From NCBI GenBank assembly GCA_012064415.1, contig SSNU01000034.1, forward strand, positions 186,001-250,000: a stretch of 64,000 nucleotides of DNA. Direction: 5' to 3'. Positions 23,001 to 35,500 of the stretch are shown in pieces (within the stretch, counting starts at the first letter, position 1; the number at the start of each line of letters is the position of its first letter). This stretch comes from Gyrodactylus bullatarudis. Taxonomy: Eukaryota > Platyhelminthes > Monogenea > Gyrodactylidea > Gyrodactylidae. Below the pieces are notes generated by a model, which saw nothing but the letters and a program-made list of their open reading frames with translations, made no database searches and was not told where the DNA came from. The position numbers and the translations under genes are program-made.

Positions 23001-24381
23001 TCACATCGCTATTGTTCAGTCTCTTAAAAATGGAAATGATTGAAATTTAATCACTTATCAGATAGGTATTATTTGTTGAGATATTGTTCGTTAGATACAC
23101 AAAATGAATTCTTAGATTCCAAAGACTTGAATCATCCAAAATGTGAGCATACAAGAACGAATTATCTAGTATCGAAAATGTAAACTTTTTTGTTGAAAAA
23201 TCTTTATTTCTGCAAATTTATAGAAATAATTTCTGCAGGAATTTATAGTATCAGGAATTTTCTGAAGCTTAAAAAAATCTTTTTTGGAAAAAGTTTTGAG
23301 TCATTTAATTTTTCGAGTTGGTGGGATTTTTCCAAACCTTAAAATCACCGAAAAATCAGAATTTAATAAAATGAAAAATCCCGACAACTCAAAAATTTTT
23401 CCAAAATTTGACCAAAAATAGTTGATTTTTTTAATAAAAATAAAATTTTCCATATAAATGAAAATGTTGAATTTATAGTGAGGTTTTAAAAAGATTGAAT
23501 ATTCATATGATTGAACTTGAATTTTAAATTAAAAAAATTATGAAATTAGCGATAAGATAAATCAATGAGTTTTGAAAATCGTTTCTCTATTTTTGTATAA
23601 TTGCTATTCTTTGAAGGCTTTGGAAGAAGGTTCATGTAATTCCGATTGTGTCTAGTTTATTAATTAAAACCCCTCGTACCCAAAGGACAGAAAGTTTTTA
23701 TGAAATTTTTAAAAAAATAGTAGCTATCAAAAACAGGTTTTAGAAAAGTGTAGCTATAATTGCAAAATAAATATCATCCAGTCCAACGATGACTACAGTT
23801 ATTAAATTAGAGCCACAAAACGTCTTTAAAATATTATTTTAACCTCTGTTCTGAAAGCTATTTAAAACAATGAAATTTTCTGTTATGGCATCAAGGTTAA
23901 GAGTAATAAGGTATTATTTTGAAGATAAGGTATTAAAGTAATACTTAATTGTAGCATGGTATTTCATTCATACAAATGATCTCAATCCACATTTTTTGAG
24001 TTAAAGCGATGATTTTCGTTTCTGAACAATTAGCTAAGCTCAAAAATAACCTCTAAAATAATAATTTTGAAATTATCGTAATATTTTAGTTTAATTTCGA
24101 CATTAAATGATTTTCCATATTTTTATTCGGTTTACTTGTGTGTAGTTTATAAAATATATTTGTTGTTAATTTATAAAATGGTGCCTTAAAATCGAAAAAT
24201 AATACTTTTCAAATTTTTAGATCTTATAAAAATAATTTTGCAAATACCATTCCCAGATTTATAGAGACCAGCATTACAAATAATTTCATGTACTCTATCG
24301 AAAAGATGAATGAATTATCAACAAACTTTATTATATAATAGAAATAAAAAATTTCCGAAATCACATAGATAAAATAATCGA

Positions 24382-27300
24382 TTAATGAAATGAATTGAAT
24401 GCAGATCTTAGGATCTCTAGAGAATTGGGGTCTGTTTGATATCTGAAAATTGCATCTTTTTCCTGGTACAGTCTCTTTGCAAACTTAAGGAGATCATCAA
24501 TGTTCTTTGTCTCGTAATGCTAAAAATGTTGAAGTATATATTAGTACTTGGTAGGGAAATTTGTTTTTTTTAAACATAGTTAGAGACGAGAAATAGTAGT
24601 TGATGAAATAAAGTTGAACCATTTTTAATTATTATCGACGTACTTTTCTATTCAACTTGAATTTCATTAAAAAGATTTTATTTTTCAATAATTGATTAAA
24701 AGCCTTTCAACTTACCTGTAGACGAACAATGGATTGAGCAAAGTCAAGCTCCAACAATTTCTCTCGATCCATCCTGCAAGATTTATGGATCAATAATTAT
24801 AATTATAGTTTATTTGGTTGTATTTTATTTGTCAAATAATTAGAGCAAATGAACTTGTTCAAGGAGAGCTCTGCATAGTTTGAGAAAATTAAGTGCAATA
24901 CAAAATTGTAATACAGTTGTAACGATTATTTCTGGATAAAGATATAAAGCTATTTGACATGAAAATTAGAAGGTATTTTTTTACAAAAAACTCGATATTA
25001 TTCTTAAAAGCTTATTTTTCGGATTCCATGATGAAATAAGCCAATAAAGTTGTGGAAATTTTAAAATATTTCTGAAAATTTTCAATCTGACCAAAATTTG
25101 GCCATTTTTCGAATTTCGTAAATACACCAAATTTCCACTTTTTCAACTTTTGAACTTGAAATTTTCATCGATTTCGAGGATTTGAAGCAGTTAAATGGTG
25201 ATATTCGAGATATTAAGATGAATTAGCGCAAAATTTTTATAATTTTGGTCCAAGAGGTCCATTAAACTTTTCTATAATCACCACTAGACAAGAAAATTAA
25301 ATTTATTAAATGTAGTATAATGTGATTACTTGATAGTTTTTACTGCTTCAAAAAACATAAAATTCTGAAAATCCAAGATTCGCCAAAAATGGCAGGTCTG
25401 TTAGAAATTTACAAGTAAAAATCAGTTTTCTCATCTTGTTTTAATTCTAAAAAAGTTCGTTGGACCTTTTTGAAATAGATAAAAACTCAGTATATGGAAA
25501 ATTGACGGCGAATCGGATTTAGAAAAATGTCATTAGTCATTCTAAAAAATATTTTCTTGGCACAAATTTTGAGATTTTTGTAAAAATCATAGATCCTTAA
25601 AACTTAATAGTCTTAGTTAGTGATGTAAACCCAGTTCATCACATGAAGATGAGAATTTACTTTTTGAATTCCATAATGAAAAGAGCCCATAGGTAGAGCT
25701 CTAGGATAAAAAATTCTGAGAAAAATTTAATCTGGCCAAAATTAAGCCAATTTTGAGTTGCAAATGCAAAAAAATTACACGTTTTTAACTTTTGACATCA
25801 AAATATTTTTCGATCTCAGACAATTGAAGGGATCAAATGCTGACCAACGTTAGACAAATAATTTGAATTTCATCACCAAAGTTCACAGAAATTCAGTCTT
25901 CTCAGGAAAAAGTTGAACTTTCATACTTTGAGTTGTTCTTTTTAGTGGTGATTGTAGAAATTCCAGATGGTTTGATTTCCCACAATAATGACGAATTTCT
26001 GTAACCTTTAACGACAAAATTCAAACGATTTTTCTAATTTTAATCCCAAAAATCAGGATTTGATCCATTCATTTATCTGAAATCAATAAAAATTTCAACG
26101 TCAGAAGTTGAAAATGTGAAAATTTGGTGCAGTTTTAAAATTTTAGCAGGATTGAATATTTTGAAATCCGTTTTTATTTCAACAACTCACAGACTCATTT
26201 CATCATGGAATTCGAAAAATTCCAGATAAAAATACTTATTTTTTCGTAAAAATAGCCAGCTTTCTATACAGTATGAGTAGGGGTAATTAGAGTAATATCG
26301 AAACCTGACGTTTCATCCATAGCTTTAGCATCTTTAATGAATGAAATAATCACGATTAGATTATTTAACTTATCTATTATCATTATTATCACATAGTATC
26401 ATCCCAATATTCATGTGATAACTACGACCTCAAAAACTAATAACAGTTATATTTTAGTCTGTGAATTGACAGGTTTTAAAACCTTCAAAACTCTAAGAAA
26501 AAACCCTGATAGTTTTAAGTTATAAAGACATATTAGGTCATATTTCTAATCAAATAAACGCTTAAAATATGCCCTGTTTTTTTATCAATCATGCTTCATC
26601 AAAAACCGCTTGTTACAAACAAGGGAACTTTTATTCTTAAATCTGACTAGTTGTTAGCTTCACATTAGTCATATTCTCCTCACACACATTCAACAAAGCA
26701 ATACAATATCAAGTATTACGTATAAGCAAATTTCCTTTTCAATATTGTTGATGGGAAAAATCTTCAACCGAAAAGTCAATTGTTTAAAAAGTAAAAAATA
26801 ATAAACGCTAAAGTTATTACTAAAATTTCATAAATTCTTAAAATATGCCCTCAAAACACCAAAAAGGCATATTTTCATTTTTCTTTAGCGCTAAAGAATC
26901 CATTTATTAAGTCATATGTTTGAGGCCCTAGTGATAACTATAGATTTAAATATTTTCAAGAACCAAAAAATTAGAATGATAATTTACAATTGTCAGACCT
27001 AATGAGGAGAGGCCCAATTTTGAAATGATGAAACAATCAAAATCAAAGAAAACAAGCCTTTAGAATAATAATATTTCTGCGAAACAGGATCTGAGATTTT
27101 TCATTTGATAGTTTTCACATGAATATTGGTTAAAAGTAGAAAATCTAGGTGTTCTTTTTCTGTTAGAAATGAAAAAAATATTGATTTTAAATTATTACCA
27201 CTGCCAGAGAGAGAGAGACAGAGTACTTGAAATAAATATTCATAGATAAAGTTTTTGAGAAAAAAAAATTTCGAAAGAAAAATCCCATAACCAAAAGAAA

Positions 27301-29092
27301 ATGCAATAGCCTTTTACAATGTCCTACGCTCTCTACTTTTAGTGCAACGCTAGGATCCTGAGAAACATGCAAATTGTAAGAATTAATTATTAATAACGTG
27401 ACTGGAGTAAATTCTAACCTAATACTCTATCGAGTTTCATTCAAACAACTAAAGTGAATTCTGATTATGAACGTACTTGGGATTACTGCAATGAGGAATT
27501 TAATGTATTTGCATATGATAAGAATCGATAAATAAGAGAAACTTTAGATTAGATTAATTTGATGTCTAACATTTCCCAAGTTATTTACAACACTTTAATA
27601 GCATTTTTTCACCCTTGTGGGATAAGATGAAAATTTCCAAAAAAGGAATTACTAAAAAACTTTTAGACAGTAAATTATTTTTAAATTATTGTATAATAAA
27701 TAATAATATTTTTATCCAGCTACTATCAAGTAAACATACAAAAGCATTGCCGAACAAATGAAGAGAAGTAAATCAAAGCGATTACGATCAATGAACAACT
27801 GATTCCAAATACGGATTGTACTTTCAAAGTGAAACTCTTGAGCCAACATTAAGGAGATCCATCGATAGCCAAAATATTCCATTCGTAAATCCTTCACTTT
27901 GATATTTTGATAGAGTTCCTTATCAAAGAACTCTACAATAATCGGAATAGACATCATCTTTGCTCCGATCCCGTATGTTGGTGTGAAATTTTTCTCAAAG
28001 TTAATGCTAATCTCCTCCATGAGATTTTCAAAGCAAAAATACGTATCACATTCGACGTGCACTAGAAAAATTTTAAAGAAATACAAAATCTATTTGTGAT
28101 GTAAATCCAGAGTTTTTTGAGATTAATCAAAAATCTCAAACATCATGTATAGTTTCAACGACACAGTCTACAAGCTTCAAGCCCATTTTGAGAAGTTGAG
28201 AACAAACTCACTTTTCCATGTTTCATCAACCTCCTGGTAAAATACAAAGTAAATCATTGCAATAATTTCACACATCTCTTGGTAATATCTGAAATTAGTT
28301 TTCTTGTAATAGATGAATAAAATCCTTTGGATAATTTCCCATTGGTATTCATTCTCTTCGTCATAGGTGGAAGTTTGCTTTTTCTTAGAGATTTCTTTCA
28401 GTATAAGAGAGCCGCAGATTTCATTGTTCAAGTCTACAGTGCTCTAAAAGGAAAGTTGTTTAATTTAAAACTAAAAGATAATCAAAAGTCAATAAAGAGG
28501 TTTTCATGTATAACAGAAAATATGTAAGAAACTCAAAGTTCAAAAATTATAAAATATGATTTTTAACTATAGGTAATTGATTAAAAGGCTACTTACATCA
28601 ATATCATAGTTTTTGACACGCTTACGAAGAGCTGAATAACTATAAGTACTGTTTGGATAAATAAGTTTAAAAGGATAGTCAGTGTGCTCTCTGTAGAAAT
28701 TGAAATCTGGAAAAATTCTTAGACAATCTTTATTTATCTGGGCAAGTACTAGATTATCTTCAAGAAATTTTGAGTATCCACTATTTTGAGATAACGGCTA
28801 AAGTGTTAAAAATGTTCATACATCTGGATCTTGTTTATAAGAATTTTCAATGATATAGGTATTCACATAATCTTTGTAGATATTTCTTTTGTCTAATAGA
28901 TGCTGGTTCCAATCTGTGGTATCTTTAGGTAGATAATTCAAAAGAATCTACATGTTTAAAATGAATTTAGGAATATACCTTCCATAAGAGGGGATGCAAT
29001 CGACTGTCGAAATCTTCTAGATCTCCAATGCCCGAAATAGTTAGTTCTCCATTGACAATGAGCGAATTGAGCTCATAGAAGAATTTGTGCAT
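24382..29092 (-). CDS. TBC1D13: TBC1D13-type Rab GTPase-activating protein
   Basis: Seven exons on the minus strand join without a frame break: 29092-28979, 28947-28822, 28797-28597, 28443-28212, 28061-27740, 24773-24716 and 24519-24382 (TAA). The product is 396 aa, close to the roughly 400 aa usual for TBC1D13. The TBC domain fills most of it. The arginine-finger motif IxxDxxR is present as INKDCLR, and the glutamine finger as YYQEM where the family has YVQGM. WKMHVECDTYFCFENLMEE, FGYRWISLMLAQEF, IRIWNQLF and NRFDLLLFICSAMLL follow the TBC1D13 pattern. The family stimulates GTP hydrolysis by Rab GTPases (Rab35 for mammalian TBC1D13), so a role in endosomal or plasma-membrane traffic is inferred. 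Intron 5 (about 3 kb) is full of hairpin repeats. The sequence is quite divergent but has intact key residues. Confidence 0.88.
24930..26290. repeat. Two adjacent hairpin-family repeats in TBC1D13 intron 5
   Basis: The segment 24930-25625 contains a decayed inverted pair (aagctatttgacatgaaaat at one end, aaaaatcatagatcc at the other). In 25640-26280, tttgaattccataatgaa near the left end faces ttcatcatggaattc near the right, with intervening matching arms. The words tttcgatctcag, cagataa and aaaatttggtgcag recur in both. They belong to the same dispersed hairpin family as 6432-6904. Confidence 0.55.
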
Positions 29093-29505
29093 CAAAGTTC
29101 AAAAATAAAAAAAATATTTGTAAAACGCAAATATACAAACAACATGTTCTCCATGTTGACTGATTGTTTAAATGGTATTCAGATAATTTTCAAAACTGAC
29201 TCGGCTATTAGATTCTAATAATTAGAAAAGATCATTAATTTCGTACTAATTTATGTGATTCAATTCAAGTGTAAAGAATAAATAAGAGTAAAATTTCTAT
29301 TTAATGATCGAATGTACAGTTTTTCTCATTACAAATCATAGTTTATAATCGCTTTAAATAAAAAATGATGTCATCTTTCACAATTTTGATCAGGTTGATG
29401 CAACAAAATTATAAAATACTCATTATCACAAATGATTTGAAAATTTAGTAAGCTCATATGATACAAGTTTTATCAGATATAAGTTATATCATATAACTTA
29501 TATCG
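29093..29505. other. Short intergenic gap between PAXIP1 and TBC1D13
   Basis: These 413 bases hold the downstream region of PAXIP1 and the 5' region of TBC1D13, which is transcribed in the same direction. I see tatatcatataacttatatc near 29480, a small palindrome just past the PAXIP1 stop that might be in its 3'UTR. I recognise no other element. The spacing is tight for this genome. Confidence 0.4.
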
Positions 29506-32500
29506 TTAATCAGTTATATTTTCATTATTCAAAATATTGGTATTATTATGACTGTCAATCATAGATTCAGTAGGTAATGATTCAGGTGGACCCATTGAAT
29601 CATCAATAGTTTTGTTGAAGGCAATAGTAGATTGGGTGTCTTCTTTAGGTGCAGTTTGAGAAATAATTTCTGGTGGATCAGCTTTTGTATTATCATCGTT
29701 TATATTCACTGAATTTTCAGCCATATTTACCACCAAATCCGAATTTTCTTGTCCTAGATTTTCTTGTGGTTTAGAAATGACTATGGGAGGGTTAAAATCA
29801 TCATTTGATTCAGTTAACAAGTTATCAAGAGTATTCGTAGTATTATGGTTGGTAGTATTAACTTTTGGTGAATTTATATTTTCTTGAAATGGTGATGAAG
29901 CTGGTGCTGAGGATTCGTTATTAGGATTCTTTTGATTTCCGATGATTTGGACCTCGGTTTCAGCCGTGGGTTTATGACACATAGGAGAAGAAGAAGAAGT
30001 GAGATTATTATTGGCCAATTGAATTGGCGAAGATTTCCTAGGCTCATTCGATTGTGATGTGATAAGTTGTGGCGCTGTTTGTACTATTGATGGTATAGGC
30101 AATCTGTGATGAACAACTTGAGACATTGGAGGATTATTTATGACACTTTGTTGAGAAGTAGGTTGTTGATGGAGAGCTGGGTTGTTGAATCTTGGATTAG
30201 AAAGTCTGATATTCCTAGAAATAGAAAAAAGTCAATTTTAAAAACATAAGGATCCCTTTGCCAAGCAAGGATGTAGTGTATAGATAAACTAACTGAGGAC
30301 TAGTATCATTCATCATGTTATAGTTATAATTGGGTAGGCTTTGATTTGGATTAGAAGACATGATCATATTTTGGTTCTTTAACGAAACTTGTTGAAGATG
30401 CTGTTGCTGTTGTTGGGCTAATTGCTGCTGTTGGGATTGAAGTGGAGCTTGTTTCTGCTGATTAGGCATTTGATTGGATGGATTACAAATCAGCTGGTTA
30501 CGAGGCATTATGTTAACATGATTTTGGCTATTCTGAATCTGGTGGGATGATTGGAACTGTTGTTGAGTTCTAAACTGTTGCTGGTGTGGATTATTGTTTG
30601 ACATTTGTTGAGGCTGGCCAGGATTCGGTTTAATTGGAGAACCATTAATCATGGCCTGAAGATTATCTTGACTCATTTGGTTTGGCTTCGACTGATAGAA
30701 TTGCTGGCGTTGTCCTGAAGATGCAATTGGCATAGAGTTACTAAAGACTAGGAAGGAGTTATTGCCAGGATCTAAAGGGGGAATAATACGAATGTTGAAT
30801 CAGATTGAACTATTGTTTTATGATATTTTATAATTTATTCATTATTTAAAGAGTTGTGGAAGGGCACAAAAAGCCAAATTGATTTTTATGAAATAGACGA
30901 AAAGAGACTTACTATGAACAAAGTTTTGGGACTGATCAGTGTGAGGTTGAATTGAAGAGAACTGTTGTTGTTGATTATTACTAAAATTAGCTGTTGAATT
31001 CATATGAGGATGACTCTGAGGTTGGGGAGGTCTCAGAGAGAGGTTTTGTTGTTGATTCGGCTGGAACATTCTAGGATTATTTTGATGTGGATTGAACGAA
31101 TGTTGATGGTTTGGAGTCTGAATCCTTTGTTGTTGGGCTTGATGGTACTTAATTTGTTGTTGTTGTTGGTGATGGAAAAGAACCTTGAATGAATGAAAGA
31201 AATAAAAATTAACATGCCATCTTGGGATATTGATAAACTCTACAACTAAAGCTAATTGATATGAAGTTATAATGTATGATCTTTATAAAAATCTCAATTT
31301 TTCATTAAAATATCGAATAAATTCTGAAAAAAAATATTTTTAAGAAAAATTCCAATTTTTCAAACTTTGGACTGAAAATTTCTATTGATTTGAAAGTGGG
31401 AGGATCAAAATTAGACAAGAAATTCAATTATGCTAAATCTGATCTAATGGTTAACCTTTTTATCGTCTGGTAGCTGAATTTCGATTCCTTGATCATTTTC
31501 ACTACACTTGAAATTCAATAAAATTTGATAATTCAAAATCCCTCGGAGCTGTCAGAAATTTGACGGTGATATTCAGCTTCCCTGTTGAATTCTAATCCTG
31601 AAAATGTTCTTTTGACCAAACTCCCATTTTGAAATTAACTAAGTACGAAAAATTTTGAGAAATTACCTTATTATTATTTTTATTTCAAAATGGTGAAAGA
31701 ATAGGCAAGATGATCTGGACTTATAAATTGAGATCTTTATAAAGATCATAAATTCCTAACTTTAACGAATCAACTAACTTTTTAGTTCTATAAATGAAAA
31801 AAAGTAGATTCTTACCTGATGAGTTGAATTATGCTGTTGAGGAACAGTGTTTGATTGGTAATGACCGGGTGCTTGTTGAATGTGTTGACCGTGTTTTATT
31901 GACAGGAGATCACCAGATTTGGCCATCACCATAGCAGACTGACCTTGATTGGGAGATTGTATCAGAATTTGGGGTCGCTGTTGGAAATTATTTTGAACCT
32001 GTTGATGATGTTGAGGGTGGTTTTGTGATGGCGGATGAAGACTCTGCTGAGGTGGTTGAGGTACCAAAGAGGATTGTGGTGGCGGGACAACCATTTTATT
32101 AAGGGTTTGGGATACTAAATGGTTGTTATTTGAAGCAACACTATTTGTGACAGAGTCGAGAACTGCAAGTAGCTCCTCTTGTATACTAGCTACATGACGA
32201 ATTTGATATGAATCAAAGTCCAGCTTTTGTTGGAGTACATTGCTTAAAATGAACTCTTCGTGATGGACACCTCGACAGCCAGCCTTCGTTTTTAGCAAGT
32301 GCACAGCTGAGGCATATTCATCTTCATGGCAAATGAATAATTGTTTTGGTGGTGTAGTGAGAACCATTTTCTTCATGGGTTTCTTGTCCCGTAGAACACC
32401 GCCACAAATCTTTATCAGTTCAGTACAAATTTCTCGATTTCTTATTCCTTTACTGACCCAGAACTCGATTCCTTTGAAGAGGAGTGGATTACATTCAATG

Positions 32501-35500
32501 AGACGACGACGGGACTTGTTCAAAGCCTCCTTAAGTTTAAAGTTCATCTTTGATTCTCCCTCGGGGTCAGATAGGATCCAATCATTTTCATCCAACCATT
32601 CACCTCTCATCTTTGAGGCCAAAATCCACTTGTAAGAGCAGATGAATTTCCCTTGGGCAACAGCAATGTAGATTTTAGGAACACGGATAATCTTTTCTGC
32701 TACCAAATGAGTGGCAATTTTCATGTCTTCTACAACCTCTGAATTTGGTATGGAATTTATAATTTTTGTTAGCTCTTTCCTTTGTTTCAAAGATAGTCCT
32801 GTCATGGCAATTTTAATAGAATCCTGTGTATCAGAGAAAGGACTCCTTGCTAGCGACTCAGCTGTCTCCTTGTTCACATTCTCTATAAGAGGAACATCTT
32901 TCATTTGGGGAGGTTCGGATTCTTTGTCATGATCTTCGATCTCTTTAATTGTTGATACAATTTCTTCCTTGCTACAATGAAAAATCAACAATGAACAGTG
33001 GTTGAATACGAAAACTAATCAGATTTGAGTAAATCTTTTTAAGCCTGAAATAACTCAATTTTTTACACAATTCAGGGTACACTATAATACAAACAGAATA
33101 AGAGTTTAAATAAATGATAAAATTAAAATGAAAATTTTGTTACCAAATATATTACCTATTCAACTCAAGTTCAGGTCGTAAAAGATTATCAAGTTTCTAT
33201 CATTCGTGCACAGCAACTTACACTTCAATTGTTTTCTCTTCAGTAACCATTTTATTAACAGGTTCATCTGGATTAACTTCATCAACATGTCTCTTACGAT
33301 TAGTAGACAAATCATGACTTGAGTCATCCATAATCATGGGCTCTTGAATTGGGTCAATCTTTGTAGACTCTTGATCACTCTCCATTGGTTCAGACTTAAC
33401 TTCTTCTTTGAGAAGAACCTTTCCAGCATTTTCGGTTTCCTTCGGCTGATCTGCAGAAACTACTGCTAGTTCTGATGATGTATCTGAAGCCTGATTATTC
33501 GAGATATTCAATTCATTTTGAAGTTCTTTTTCCTTTCGTAGATAAAATTCTTTCTGCTCCCCCTTATCTTTTTCCAGTCGCTCAGATCTCAGACGACAAG
33601 TGACCAGCATGTTAATTTCCTCTTTAGTAAGAGATTCAAGGCAACTAAATGGAATAAATTTATGTTTATATCAAAATTTAATGTATGGAGTATTTTGGAA
33701 ATTGTGCAATCTTAACCCATCCAATACAAGAAATCGTAAAATTTCGAGCCTATATTTATCCCAAATCTTCAATATCCAAGTGTTGTTTTTTAATCAGATT
33801 GAATGAAATTTAAAAGATATCACTGGGTGCTTTTACGAATGAACTTCCAAAATACAGTTCCTCTTATTGAAGAAAGATTCTTTTAAATTACCTACAAGTA
33901 GATAGGGATTTCAATTCATATTATGAGAAAGAAATAATTTTCATATTTACATTTCGGAATAAATCAAAAGCTATTGATAAAGAAAGATGGCATGAAACTT
34001 ACCTTGGTTGTGAGTCTGTTTCCAAGTTCTCTTTTTTATCTTCCTCGTCGTTATTTCGTTCAATTTTGTTCTTTAATTCACAATGATGCTAAAGAAAATT
34101 GATTAGTTTAAGGTTTTCATTTCCATTAAAAGTTTGTAAAACATACATTATACAACTCTTGGGTCATAGTAATTGGTGTTTTCCAGCCGATTAAAAGATC
34201 CAAGACCCTAGTTGTCTTTAGATAGAGACTCAAATTTACATCGGCTGACTCAAAGGAGAGATAATGTCGTGCAATATCGATGGATAGAGCAGACACGTCA
34301 CCCAAATATAAATCTTGCAGCCATCGTACATTTACACAAGGTATGCCCCAATTTTGAGCTGCTTCATACTTTTTCCCAATAGGCCCCTTACAAATCAGAA
34401 TAGTATTTGATTCGTCCATATAGTCTGTGTACTTGGCTCCAATACTCTTGACTATATGTTCAACTTTCAACTTTTCCTTCCCATGAAAACCGGTCGAGGT
34501 AATTATCTAGAAAAATTATGGATGATTTTTTAAAATATGTCAACTCATAAAATCGAAGAGAAATTTTTTACCTGTGATCGGATAAAGGAAAATGTACAAG
34601 TTGGCGAGAAGGGACTAGGTAAATGAAGTATTTCATCGGGAATTGTCTGTTTTTTCATTGATATGACATGGTTTATCCAGTGAATTGTAACTATTCTCTT
34701 CTCATCTTTCAAAGCCTAAAGTAAACAAGTGTCATTGACAGCTGTAATACAGCTCTAATACAAAGATAGCTCACTTGTTTGAAAAGATCTGGATCATACA
34801 ACTGCCAATCGATAACTAGGTGAGTGACCTTTTGAGAATCATAGTAAGGTATGACATCAGCCCCTTTTGAGCGCATAACATCACGCCATTTGGATTTCGT
34901 AGATGGCTCAACATCGTCATATCCAGCAAGAAAAATGACACATCCAAAGAGACATTCGTCTTCTTTCTCTAATACTGGACTGCCAACTATTGTATAGTAC
35001 CGAGGTATTGATATCAAGGCTGTATGATTTAGATGAGGTCTAATGTTTTGCTGAGGTGTCGAGAGCTAATATAATTATATAGAAATGGATTGTTTGTTGA
35101 TATGAAAATTAAGTTACCTGATTAGTTTGGAATGGTTGATTAAGAGCATTCATTTCAACTGAATCCTTCATTGGATTTTGAGGAGTTGATAGGTTGGGCT
35201 GGGGAAAAGATTTTTGATTTTGTTGAGTCATCTGGCTGGGCATTTGTTGTCCAAATTTAGGTTGTAGTTGTTGGTGATGTTGCTGAAGCATTTGATTTTG
35301 ATGAGGATGCAACTGCTGTTGAGGAATCGCTTGGGGTTGTTTATTCATCAACAGGGTTTGCTAGAAATAATTTACAAAAGAGAATGGTTTTCATTCATTA
35401 TAAAATCATTCAATGAGTAAAAGTTTACTATAAAAAGTTGACAGGGTTCTTTTAGAATATGTATATGTACTCAACTGCATTTCCATAAAGAGTAAGAAAG

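Larger units (their letters stand above)
20061..24381. other. Intergenic repeat-rich stretch between kinase and TBC1D13
   Basis: No gene is visible. It holds the hairpin at 20792-21023, a repeat with ttaaccctctctgggtc at about 20575, fragments of the dispersed hairpin family at 20310-20470 and 21790-22140, and the inverted copy of 11570-12060 at 22560-23000. Confidence 0.5.

Noticed and set aside
24716..27740. Frame break between TBC1D13 exons 5 and 6
   Set aside because: Using the gtatgt donor at 27739 rather than the later gtttac restores the frame and gives a 396-aa product that aligns with the family.
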